DNA from: Willaertia magna
Lineage: Eukaryota; Heterolobosea; Eutetramitea; Acrasida; Naegleriidae
DNA: 46,718 bases
Reading direction: 5' to 3'
Assembly (NCBI GenBank): GCA_902984215.1
Contig: CADWAF010004623.1
Location: 1 to 46,718 of the forward strand
The position numbers and the translations under genes were made by a program. The notes beneath the pieces were generated by a model, which did not search any database, was not told the DNA's origin, and saw only the letters and a list, made by a program, of their open reading frames with translations. Of this stretch, positions 37,878 through 46,718 are shown in pieces. Position 1 is the stretch's first letter. Each line of letters starts with the position of its first letter.

Positions 37878-40033
37878 TTTTTTTTTATTATTTTATTGAA
37901 TGTTACAATTTTTGTTATCATCAATTTTTTTAAACTTTTTATTATAAATAACGATGGAAGATTTATTTCTTTTTTTAATTGTTTGTCATTTAATTGTTCA
38001 CAATTTTCAACATTTAATTTTTGTAATTTTATTTCATTTTCTTGTAAAATAATTGTTTTTAAACCTTTACAATTAATAATTTCTAAAAAGTTAATTTGAT
38101 TTGGAATTTTAAATTCTAATAACTTGTCACATGAATCAATATGTAAATTAATTAAACTGTCAGTTTTCATAATGAAATGGAATGATGAAGAAATTAAACA
38201 ATTACATTTAAAAAATCTTAAAGTTTGTAAATTTGTAAATTTAAAATTATTTTCTAAATTAAATTCATTTACATATTTTAAGATTAATTCTTGTAAACTT
38301 TCTGATTCAACACTTAAATCAATCGAATCTAAAGTTAATTCCAAAATTTTTAATTTTTTACCTAAATTAATAATTTTTTTAACAGAAGAACAATGACAAA
38401 TACTTAAATTTTCTAAATTAGGTAAATTATTAATTATTTCATTTAAAGAATCACTTGTTAATTCTGGTAGTGAATGCAAATTTAATAATTTTAAAGAATC
38501 ATTTCTAACTGTAACTGTAAATAAATTATCATTTGATTTAACATTAAATAATTTTAACTTTTCAATATTTTTAGATTTATTTAAAACTAAAGAAATAAAA
38601 TTAGAATTTAAATTTCCATTTAAAAAATTCAATTCTTTTAATTTATTCCATTCTATAAAATTATTTTCTTCTCTTTTTAAAATTTCATTCATTTCATCAA
38701 CTAAAATAGTCAACCCACAGATTGTAACATTTGATAATAAAGGACAGGTATTAAAAATGTTGATTAATATATATTTATCAAACTCTTCTGGAGCAATACA
38801 ATTTAATTTTTGTAATTTCTTTAAATTTGAAAAATTAAATGTGTTGTTTATATTACAGAAAGCAAAATCTAAATTTGTGATTGAAGGACAATTCTCTGCA
38901 ATATTTTGGAAACATGAATCAGTTAAAAGTTTACATTTACAAAAATCTATATTGTATAAATTATTGTGTATTGATTGAAATTGTAAATTATTTAATTTTA
39001 TAGATTCATTGATATTTAAAATTTCTAAATTTGGACAATTTAAAATTAATTGATCACTATTCATTTCCTTTAAAATTAATTGTTTTAATTTTGTATGTGA
39101 AATTACATTAAAATTATAAGAATTTGATAAATCTAAATATTCTAAATAAGGTAAATTAAATTCTGTAATTTGTTTACAAACGGCTTGTGGTGCATATTTA
39201 AATGTTAAACGTTTTAATTTAAATAAATTCTCAAAAGTATTTTCTAAAGCTCCAATATGTTCATTTGGTTGGTAAATGATAAAAGATAATAACATTGTTT
39301 CCAAGGAAATTAATTTATTTTCTTTTGTAAATAATTTATCAAATTCTTCTTTCTTTTGAAAAATTTCAAATAAAAAATCAAACTTTAAATGTGACAATTG
39401 ATTTATAATTTTTGATAGAAAATTTAAAATTGTTAAATTTCTTTCTTTATCATAAAATGTGAAAGGAGCATAAGATGAAGGTCCTCCATGGTATTCAACA
39501 AATAATTTTCTTAAATTTGGAAAATCTTCTTTACAAAACGAATAAACACCATCACTATCTAAAAAAAAATCTACTGGAAGAGCTAAAGATTCCAATTGAT
39601 TTCTATAATGAAAAGCTAAATTTGGTCCAAAATGGTCATTTGAATAATGAAAATATAAATGTTTAATATATTTTAAATTATTTAAAAAAAAATCAAATAT
39701 TTCATATTTTTTATCTTTTTCTGTTTTGTTTTTAGTATAAGATTTAAGGTAGTAAAAATGCTCTAAATAGTGGTCTACTATAATGGTTTCTAGATTGGGG
39801 AATCTAGTGGCGATAAATCGCAAAGCTTGTTTTAATGTTTTTCTTTTTTGGTAAAAGTCAACTTGTTTATTTTCCAGTGAAAATCTGATTAGTTGTGAAA
39901 TATTTAATTGAGTAATTCCATTACTAATTTTTAAACAGTTTTTATTTAAACTTAATAATTTAATTATGTCAATAGAAGAAAGATAAGAAAATATTATTTC
40001 CATAATCTCTGATGGCAGTGCATCTAACGACAT
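37865..40033 (-). CDS. F-box / leucine-rich-repeat protein
   Basis: A 722-residue protein. The N-terminal F-box is clear (LDALPSEIMEIIFSYLSSID then IIKLLSLNKNCLK). LRRs of the cysteine-containing/FBXL style run from ~residue 100 to ~700, for example LEYLDLSNSYNFNVISH, CKLLTDSCFQNIAENCPSIT and LKELNFLNGNLNSNFISLV. It would act as the substrate-recognition subunit of an SCF ligase with SKP1 and cullin. It is extremely Asn/Leu/Lys/Ile-rich, as is usual in this AT-rich genome. The last codons (KKKCHN, stop at 37865-37867) run into the start of the next minus-strand gene. The start ATG lies after nine A residues. Single exon. Confidence 0.88.
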   Translation of the reverse strand: MSLDALPSEIMEIIFSYLSSIDIIKLLSLNKNCLKISNGITQLNISQLIRFSLENKQVDFYQKRKTLKQALRFIATRFPNLETIIVDHYLEHFYYLKSYTKNKTEKDKKYEIFDFFLNNLKYIKHLYFHYSNDHFGPNLAFHYRNQLESLALPVDFFLDSDGVYSFCKEDFPNLRKLFVEYHGGPSSYAPFTFYDKERNLTILNFLSKIINQLSHLKFDFLFEIFQKKEEFDKLFTKENKLISLETMLLSFIIYQPNEHIGALENTFENLFKLKRLTFKYAPQAVCKQITEFNLPYLEYLDLSNSYNFNVISHTKLKQLILKEMNSDQLILNCPNLEILNINESIKLNNLQFQSIHNNLYNIDFCKCKLLTDSCFQNIAENCPSITNLDFAFCNINNTFNFSNLKKLQKLNCIAPEEFDKYILINIFNTCPLLSNVTICGLTILVDEMNEILKREENNFIEWNKLKELNFLNGNLNSNFISLVLNKSKNIEKLKLFNVKSNDNLFTVTVRNDSLKLLNLHSLPELTSDSLNEIINNLPNLENLSICHCSSVKKIINLGKKLKILELTLDSIDLSVESESLQELILKYVNEFNLENNFKFTNLQTLRFFKCNCLISSSFHFIMKTDSLINLHIDSCDKLLEFKIPNQINFLEIINCKGLKTIILQENEIKLQKLNVENCEQLNDKQLKKEINLPSLFIIKSLKKLMITKIVTFNKIIKKKCHN

Positions 40034-40243
40034 TTTTTTTTTGATTTTTACTGAAAATGTCAGTAATTTGTTTTGCTGTATTAGTGTTAAAAAAAAGTTA
40101 TTGTGGCCAACTGTATATCATTTCTTTTATTAATTACCAATATTGTTCTTTATTGATCATCTCTTTAATTTTCCTCTAATCCTTCCAACAAAAAGAAATT
40201 AGCTCCGTCTCAATCTTACAACAATACTTTTCATCGATAAAAA

Positions 40244-42332
40244 ATGACTTCAAAACGTGAAGCAGATGGATTGATTTTAGCCCAGTTAAAACAATTAGGA
40301 TGTGAATTAGAGGAAGGTACAGAATCGATGGCTGATGTAGATAAATTTCTATTATATCGTTCCACTGTAGTATGTTTAAAAAGTATTTCTAGAGTAAATA
40401 ATCGTGAACCGGAAGATTATCCTGAAGAAATGCCAAGTGAAATGAGTCTTTGTTTCCGTACTTGTACAGCTCTTACTCAAGCTATAAAGGTAAGTTAAAT
40501 TCCGATATAAAAAACCTTTATTTATTATTTGAATCAATAAATCAATCCTATAGGAATTTGGATATAGAGGAGATATAACATTTGATCAATTTCTTTACCC
40601 AAATGAACATATTTCAAGAAGAATTCTTAGTTGGTTAGTTGAACAAGCTCAACCACTACTAGAAAAAGGCTCAAAAAACGGAAAAGATGAAGATGAAGAT
40701 CCAACGCAAAGCTTTAAAGCAAAAATGAATAATGTTCTAAATTTTTTGGTCAATTCAACTTGGACTGTAAAAAACCAAACTGGAACTGAACCTATTTCAA
40801 TAGATGTTACTTCGAGATCTGTAAGTTGGGATAATGAGAATATTAGATGGAAAAGTTATTCAGTAAATACTTCAGAGTTAATGAAGGCTTTTGTACAATC
40901 TAATTCTGATGAATTAAATGATGAAGGTAATGATAAAATTACGGAACAAGCCTTGATGTATTATAAGAAATGTGCACCACATATTACTGAACAAGTTATT
41001 AAGAAAGATCAATTATCATCTACAGTTTTTGAAGAGAATGCAAGAAAAGTGTTAGAAGAACAACAATTAGAAGATGAATGGAATGAATTTGGTATTGATT
41101 CTGGTTTAACACGAGAAGAATATTTTAGACAAAAACAAAAGAAAGTTGACATTTTAGTTTCTGATGTTTTACGTGGAGGAAATTCAAATAATTTATCTAT
41201 TGGCAAAGATATAGGTATTGACAGTGAATTACCTTCATTAAGTGATTTACTTTTAGATTTAAATAATAATCGTAATAATTCAGGTGAAACTTCATCTACC
41301 TTTAAGAAGAGATTACTTTTTGAAACAGAGGCAGAAGATGTCACAAGAATGATGAAGAATGCAACAACATCAGCACCTAAAGATGCCAAAAGTGAGGAAG
41401 AAAAAGAAAATGAAGAAGAAGAAAGAAGAAAGAAAGAAATTGAAGAATTACAAAATACAATTGAAGCAATACAAATTAGAACTGACCAATTACAAACACA
41501 AAAAGAAACATTTAATGCTCAAATTAGACAAACTGAAGAGTTAATAGCTAATGAAAAACAACGCAATAAAGAATTAAAAACTATTCTTCAAACTGAAGAT
41601 GCAACTGCTAAGCTATTAAGAGATAGAGAAAAGATAAAACAATTAGAACAAATTACTTCTCAAGCAGGACAAAGGCTTATTGTTTTAGCTAACGAATGGG
41701 AACAACATAGAAAGCCTTTAATTGAAAAGTATAGAGCAATGAAAGAAAAGCTAAGAGATCAAAAATCCGAATATAAAGATTTACTTAATGTAGCTAAACA
41801 AAATAGAGAATCAATGAAAGAAATGATTCACTCTATAAAACAAAAAGAAGAATTAATTGTTAAAAAGAATGAAGAATATAACCAATTACCTAAAGATGTG
41901 GATCGTTCTTCTTATGTTAATAGAATTTTAGATATTGTCAGAAATATTGAAAAACAAAATGAAGAAATTGCAAAGATTTTGAATGAAAATAGAGATTTAA
42001 GTAAAGAGATTGCTGCTCTATCAGATAAGTTATCAAAAACATTCCAAGAAACAGAAGAGATGATTTATAAAGAAGCTCAAAAAGATACTGAATATAAACC
42101 TTTATACAAAGATGTTTTGGAGATTAGGGATTTATATGAAACTTTAATTGATTGTATAAATCAAAATGGTGAGGCATTAGGTAGTATTAGAGATTTAGAA
42201 AATCAAAATGAATTAATCAAAGAAAGAAATGATTCATTAAACGTTGAAAGGGTAATGAATGATTTACAAACTATTCAAAATGAAAATCAAAAATTAATAC
42301 AAATTGTACAAAGTAAGAAACAACAACAATAA
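40244..42332 (+). CDS. CCDC22: CCDC22-like subunit of the Commander complex
   Basis: Two exons, 40244-40489 and 40554-42332, with a 64-nt GTAAGT...TAG intron, encode 674 residues. The N-terminal NN-CH fold (~1-115, for example EADGLILAQLKQLGCEL, then EFGYRGDITFDQFLYPNEHI) and the C-terminal coiled coils (~285-674) match CCDC22. Diagnostic stretches are SYVNRILDIVRNIEKQNEEI and, near the end, SIRDLENQNELIKERN. CCDC22 pairs with CCDC93 and the COMMD ring in the Commander complex, which recycles endosomal membrane cargo. Together with VAMP7 it points to a full endolysosomal sorting system. The ATG has the A-run context. Confidence 0.9.
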
Positions 42333-42499
42333 ATATTTTAACTTATTTATCTTTTTAAATAGTATACTGTTTTACATTGTTTAATTTGGTCAATTCTGTA
42401 TTTAACATTATATTTTTTGGTTGACTTGTGTATTGTTGTAAAACTTTTAAAACAATCTTTTTTAAAATCCATTTAAAACTCTCAATTAGTTTTTCATAA

Positions 42500-43372
42500 T
42501 TATTGTACCTTTTCTTTTTTATGTACTGGTTCTCCCTCTTCTTCTTTATTTTCCATCATTTCTTCTTCGTTTCTTTTCAATGGTTCCCACTCCACGTGTT
42601 TTCTATTCTTTAAATCTAAATATTTATTATAATCAAATTCTTTAATATATTGAGCAACTTCTGTACTTCCTTTCTTTAATGCATATTCCTCTGCGGTATC
42701 TCCATACTGCATTGTAAAAATAAATAAATTTTATAAGTAAAATTAATATTCTTTCCAACTATTTGTAAAGAAAACTTACTCCATTCACACAATTATCTTT
42801 ATTTACTTTACCACTTTGTAATAAAAATCTAACCATCTCAAAATTCCTTTTATCAATAGCAATATGTAAGGGTGTCTAATTGAAAGAAAATAATTGTTCA
42901 ATAAATAAATGATTTTTAAAATTAAATGATAACTTACAGTGTCATCTTTATCCCAACTTAATCGATTAATATCAGCCCCATTTTGTAATAAATAATCAAC
43001 TATTTCTACATATCCGTCTGAAATTGCTCTCATTAAAGGTGTCTTAATTTATTCACTAAATTTGTTTGTAAAAATTAAACTTACATGCTTTAAATTTGAA
43101 ATTAAATTATTAAAATAAAAACAATATTTACATACTCCGTAAATACTTTTTGGATCATGTTGATTAATATTTATTAATTTATTTAATAAACATTTTTTTA
43201 CAGTTTCTAAATCACCAAATTTACAAGCATTCATTAACATCGGAAATGTATATAATTCTTCTTCTTTTTCTTCTTTTATTTCTTGTTCTTTTTCTTTTGC
43301 ATTATCATCATTTAAGCCACTACTTTGTGTGGTCGTGGATTCAATAATCTGTGCTGTCAACTTTGGGTGCAT
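42500..43372 (-). CDS. Small ankyrin-repeat protein
   Basis: Four exons (minus: 43372-43136, 43042-42938, 42875-42780, 42706-42500), each in phase 0, encode 214 residues. The introns are 93, 62 and 73 nt, start GTATGT, GTAAGT and GTAAGT, and end AAG, TAG and CAG. Exons 1-4 contain ankyrin units: LMNACKFGDLETVKKCLLNK, TPLMRAISDGYVEIVDYLLQNGADIN, TPLHIAIDKRNFEMVRFLLQ and YGDTAEEYALKKGSTEVAQYI. The N-terminus is acidic and the tail Glu/Lys-rich. Each of the last three exons starts at an ankyrin-repeat boundary, consistent with a gene built from repeat-sized exons. Ankyrin proteins bind partners; no partner is predictable here. A second possible donor (GTAAGT at ~43085) would lengthen exon 1 but break the repeat. 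Confidence 0.85.
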
Positions 43373-43774
43373 TTTTTTGTAATAAAAACAAATTTCATTC
43401 TAAAACGCTGAAAATAGTGTGCTGCAAACAACACAGTATTATTTTTGACGTTATGATAAAGATTTAAATAATTATGAAATAATAGTCAAAGAGGTAGCAG
43501 TTGTTTTCATTCCAGTTCTTCTAGTTTTGTTGTTTGGGTAACTTGGTTACTTTTTCGTTTGAAAAGAAAAAAATTCGCGCCAACGTATATTTTTACAACA
43601 CCAATAAAATCTTTTAAAAAAAATTACGTTCAAAGCCTTTACTGCAAAAAACAGGTAATTGCTAAGCAAGAAGGGAAAAACAACTCTAACTTGTAATATT
43701 TGAATTATTAATTGTAGAATTATTCTTTATCAAACAATATTTGATCATATTCTTCTGTATTATTATTACGGAAA
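43373..43774. other. Divergent intergenic region between the ankyrin and CK1 genes
   Basis: 402 nt with no frame I can support. It separates two outward-facing ATGs, so it should hold both promoters. It is AT-rich, with homopolymer T/A stretches. The only notable element is the GC-containing TTCGCGCC at 43574-43581, described separately. Confidence 0.5.
43574..43581 (+). promoter_or_regulatory. E2F-like TTCGCGCC element
   Basis: TTCGCGCC resembles the E2F/DP core (TTTSGCGC-like) and stands out in very AT-rich intergenic DNA about 195 nt before the CK1 start. Chance occurrence cannot be excluded. Confidence 0.2.
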
Positions 43775-44808
43775 ATGTCTATTGAACATAGAGTTGGTGA
43801 TAAATACGTTTTGGGTAAAAAAATTGGAAGTGGTGCTTTTGGTGAAATTTTTATTGCAACAAACAAACAAACATTAGAAAAAGTAGCTGTAAAATTAGAA
43901 CATCGTAAAGCAAAACATCCACAATTATTATATGAAGCACGTTTACTAAAATTATTGAACCTTTCAAAGAAAGGTAAGTACCTAAAAACCTTGCATTCTA
44001 TTGTTTATTTCTAGATGAAGCTGTTGGCATTCCTCGTGTAAAATGGTATGGTATAGAAGGAGATTTTAACGTGATGGTCATGGATTTACTTGGACCATCT
44101 TTAGAAGAACAATTTAATCGTTGCGGAAGAAAATTTTCATTAAAGACTGTTCTTATGTTAGCTGACCAAATGTTAAAACGTGTAGAATATCTTCATCAGA
44201 AAAATTTTATTCATAGAGATATTAAACCAGATAACTTTTTAATGGGTCCAACAAAGAAACCGGAAATTGTTTATTTAATTGATTATGGTTTAGCAAAGAA
44301 ATATAGAGATTCAAAGCATGTTCATATTCCTTATAGGGATAATAAACATTTAACAGGAACTGCTCGTTATGCAAGTATTAACAATCACTTGGGTATTGAA
44401 CAATCAAGAAGAGATGATTTGGAGTCTTTGGGATATGTTTTTATGTACTTTAATAGAGGTTCTCTTCCATGGCAAGGATTGAAGGCTAGAACAAAACTAG
44501 AAAAGTATAATAGAATTTGTGAAAAGAAAACTAGTACAGGAATTAAAGCACTTTGTGAAGGCTATCCTCCTGAATTTGCTACTTATTTGAACTATGCAAG
44601 ATCTTTAGGTTTTGAAGATAAACCTGATTATCAATATTTACGTAAATTATTCCGTGATTTGTTTGTTCGTCAAAAGTTCGTAATGGATTATGAATATGAT
44701 TGGGTAATTTTGGAAAGAAAGAAAGCAGAAGAACAGCAACTTTCTGGTCAATTGGGCAGTTCTTCAAGTCCTGCACCTTTGGATATGAATAATATTGACC
44801 AACAGTAG
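43775..44808 (+). CDS. CK1: Casein kinase 1
   Basis: Two exons, 43775-43973 and 44015-44808, with a 41-nt GTAAGT...TAG intron, encode 330 residues. The kinase domain is complete: glycine loop GSGAFGEIF, lysine in VAVKLEH, catalytic loop [14 protein letters not shown] and the CK1 signature [27 protein letters not shown]. The CK1-specific [11 protein letters not shown] and [16 protein letters not shown] are also present. The usual DFG is DYG here (44281-44289), and the APE motif is replaced by SIN as in all CK1 enzymes. The C-terminal tail is only ~45 residues. CK1 acts on acidic or pre-phosphorylated Ser/Thr in trafficking, DNA repair and signalling. Confidence 0.97.
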
Positions 44809-44979
44809 TTTATCTACAGTTTTGTAAGAGCACTTAGCTACATCTAACCCTAACTTTTCTCCTTAATAAAAAGATATTCCACAAAATGTGTGGAGATTGA
44901 ATGGCTATCATTCAGAAATAAGGAAATGAAAGTATCGGAGAAGATTGCATTAAATAATAGGTTAGAATAAAAATAAAAA

Positions 44980-45978
44980 ATGTCTTACAATTTAATATTG
45001 TTAGTATTGCTACTTGTGTTATTACTGTCATCCTTTGTTGAATTAGCTAAAATTGCAATTCATGATCCATTGCTATTAGATAAATCTGCAAAGTATAATC
45101 AAGTAGCATTAGTTAGTCCTGGGTATGGAACAAAGTGGAGTTTAAATTCCGATGCAACAATAGATTTATATATATTATTTAATCCAAAATATAAAGAAAT
45201 AAATTATGCTGTATTTCTAGAAAGAGGAGTAGAACAACATGTATTTTTAGGTGAAATTTGTGTTAAAAACATTGGTTCTGAAATTGCACAAATATTTGAA
45301 TTAACACCATTTAAGGCTCAAAAATTATTACAACAACGAGGAGTGTCAACAATTAACGAAGCATTATTCCAAACAAATAAGACAATAATTAACTCAAATG
45401 AGGATAAAATATCATTAGAAAGTAGAATAATTAATAGAATGTTAATCTCATTATCTTTACCAAAATCCTTACCATTTGGATTATACGATCCAGGAGATAT
45501 AAACAAAGAAGATTCACATAGTGTTGCCACAAACTACTTTAAATTACTTTTTATAGATAAAAATAATATGGGCCCTGACACAACTTTCTACAGTGCTTCT
45601 TTCCAAATAGTAGAACCTCCAAGGCCAATAATATTCTCAATAATTGGTGTAGTTTCTTTAGTTTTATTACCAATGACTTTATGTTGTGCTTTCATGTCAT
45701 GTTGTTGTATTGTTATAAAGAAATATAATTTATGTGATGATGAAGAATGTTTCGGTGAGGATAGTGAGGATGATGAGAATGAACAAGTGTCGTCATCATC
45801 ATTTAAGGTTTCTCAAGCTACTAATAGATTACAAAAGCTGAAAAGAGTGAATAAGGTGATTGATGAGGAGATTGAACCTACTATTAATTCTTTAGAGAAT
45901 GAAGTTAATAGTTTTACAAAAAAGAAGAGGAATTATTTACATAACAAAATGGAAGAAGAGATTTATGATAATTTATAA
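44980..45978 (+). CDS. Type I membrane protein, unknown function
   Basis: A 332-residue protein with an N-terminal signal peptide (Leu-rich, MSYNLILLVLLLVLLLSSFV). A lumenal or extracellular domain of ~200 residues follows, with a beta-rich style (IAIHDPLLLDKSAKYNQVAL, TIDLYILFNPKYKEINYAVF). One membrane segment lies at ~220-245 (FSIIGVVSLVLLPMTLCCAF). A Cys-rich juxtamembrane stretch (CCAFMSCCCIVIKKYNLC) suggests palmitoylation. A highly acidic then helical cytosolic tail completes it. No family recognised. The ATG is preceded by an A-rich leader. Single exon. Confidence 0.75.
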   Translation: MSYNLILLVLLLVLLLSSFVELAKIAIHDPLLLDKSAKYNQVALVSPGYGTKWSLNSDATIDLYILFNPKYKEINYAVFLERGVEQHVFLGEICVKNIGSEIAQIFELTPFKAQKLLQQRGVSTINEALFQTNKTIINSNEDKISLESRIINRMLISLSLPKSLPFGLYDPGDINKEDSHSVATNYFKLLFIDKNNMGPDTTFYSASFQIVEPPRPIIFSIIGVVSLVLLPMTLCCAFMSCCCIVIKKYNLCDDEECFGEDSEDDENEQVSSSSFKVSQATNRLQKLKRVNKVIDEEIEPTINSLENEVNSFTKKKRNYLHNKMEEEIYDNL

Positions 45979-46160
45979 CATGTTGTGTACTAGGTAGTTT
46001 TTTAAACAGTTATGTTTTTCTATTTAAGTTGGAAGAATTATTTGCGGGTAATTGTTTACGATAGTTAACTAAGGTTGATGGTATTTGCTATGAAAAAATA
46101 AAATTTATTGAACCTGCACTTTACAATACATTTATGTTACAACCAGTCAGGTTTATTTAA

Positions 46161-46190
46161 ATGCACACAAAAAAATGTCACAAGAATTAG
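46161..46190 (+). promoter_or_regulatory. Upstream ATG frame overlapping the acetyltransferase start
   Basis: An ATG 14 nt before the acetyltransferase start opens a nine-codon frame in a different phase, with its stop at 46188-46190 inside the coding region. If it lies in the mRNA leader, it could reduce initiation at 46175; the transcription start may instead be downstream of it. Confidence 0.25.
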
Positions 46191-46718
46191 TAATTGAATC
46201 TATTCTAAATCCAAATGACAAAAATAATGAAGAAGAATTAAAAGAATTACAACACAAAGCAAAAGAAATTGTTTTAGCTGGATTGAAAGAAAGATTTGGA
46301 GAATTAAATCCAAATTACAATCAAGATTTAAATCAACTATCTTCTCACTATTATGAATTTTTAGGTGCATTTCTTATCTCAGTAACAAAAACAATAGAAA
46401 ATAACAATGTCACAATAACAAAAGATAAACAATTAATTGGAACAGGAGCATTGTCAATTGACGATAAATTTATTTGTGGAAAAGGAAATTTTAGGATTGA
46501 AAGAGTTTCAATATTAAAGGAATTTAGAAGGAATGGATATGCTTATGAAATTACAAGGAGGTTAATTGAAATTGCAAAAGAAAAGAAACAAGAAGAAAAT
46601 GTAGGAGATGTTGTTTTAGTTGAAACAGATGTTCCTTGGGTTGATGCTATTGGTTTATATAAAAAGTTAGGATTTAAAGAAGTGAAAATTGAAGATGGAT
46701 GTGTTCATATGGAGCTGC
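46175..46718 (+). CDS. GNAT N-acetyltransferase, 3' end outside window
   Basis: The frame is open from ATG 46175 to the window edge (181 codons). The ATG follows a run of A residues. A polar helical N-terminus is followed by the GNAT core. LIGTGALSIDDKFICGKGNF and FRIERVSILKEFRRNGYAYE carry the R-R-x-G-x-A acetyl-CoA loop. VETDVPWVDAIGLYKKLGFK carries the usual A-x-x-x-Y-x-x-x-G-F motif. The family transfers acetyl groups from acetyl-CoA to amines; the substrate is unknown. Only a few residues are likely missing at the C-terminus, because the frame runs just past the typical end of the fold. Confidence 0.85.
   Translation, partial: MSQELVIESILNPNDKNNEEELKELQHKAKEIVLAGLKERFGELNPNYNQDLNQLSSHYYEFLGAFLISVTKTIENNNVTITKDKQLIGTGALSIDDKFICGKGNFRIERVSILKEFRRNGYAYEITRRLIEIAKEKKQEENVGDVVLVETDVPWVDAIGLYKKLGFKEVKIEDGCVHMEL

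Noticed and set aside
43049..43135. Read-through of ankyrin exon 1 (KYCFYFNNLISNLKHVSLIF)
   Set aside because: Splicing at the GTATGT donor joins IYG to TPLMRA in phase and restores the ankyrin consensus; the read-through is intron.
44844..44854. CTAACCCTAAC telomere-like string
   Set aside because: Only about two incomplete units at an internal gene end; no tandem array, so chance is likely.
1..46718. CRISPR arrays, insertion sequences, prophage or integrase genes
   Set aside because: No direct-repeat arrays, transposase or integrase frames were found; the region is ordinary eukaryotic nuclear DNA.

Overview
This is nuclear DNA from a eukaryote: AT-rich, gene-dense, with the standard genetic code, very short GT-AG introns (about 36 to 93 nt) and a run of A residues just before most start codons. 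The gene set suggests a free-living amoeboflagellate. It includes an outer-arm dynein intermediate chain (DNAI2 type), the Commander subunit CCDC22, a VAMP7-type R-SNARE, a casein kinase 1, a PPR protein, a formate/nitrite transporter, an animal-type haem peroxidase, and many F-box and leucine-rich-repeat proteins. A Naegleria-like heterolobosean fits best. That is inference from gene content and style; no species marker is present.

Layout. 1-4.2 kb: 3' part of a haem peroxidase (+), a small polytopic membrane protein (+), an intron-containing tRNA-Tyr (-), a single-span membrane protein (-), a Pmp3-like protein (+) and a 42-residue Cys-rich metallothionein-like gene (+). 4.2-12.6 kb: PPR protein (-), a disordered protein (+), a large 13-LRR protein (+) and DNAI2 in three exons (+). 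12.6-18.9 kb: F-box-like protein (-), VAMP7 (-), FNT transporter in two exons (+), a disturbed stretch where two partial reading frames meet head to head near 16.82 kb, a probable RNA polymerase I A34-type subunit (-) and a divergent SKP1 (-). 18.9-31.9 kb: one uninterrupted 13-kb frame for a giant HECT E3 ligase with UBR-box, SPRY, UBA and two ZZ fingers (-). 32.1-40 kb: an ER-type membrane protein with an EMC10-like tail (-), an armadillo-like protein in three exons (+), a shortened paralogue of the 13-kb F-box protein (-) and, overlapping it by 13 nt, an F-box/LRR protein (-). 40.2-46.7 kb: CCDC22 in two exons (+), an ankyrin protein in four exons (-), CK1 in two exons (+), a type I membrane protein (+) and a GNAT acetyltransferase cut by the right edge (+).

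There is no operon logic, but ubiquitin-system genes are notably dense: one SKP1-like adaptor, three F-box-type proteins and one giant HECT/UBR ligase within 28 kb. The most unusual items are the HECT ligase architecture, the metallothionein-like gene, the tRNA-Tyr with an acceptor-stem mismatch, the broken-looking junction near 16.8 kb, and the overlapping F-box pair with its truncated paralogue. Several long frames begin at TTG or GTG, so I moved their starts to the first ATG preceded by an A-run.
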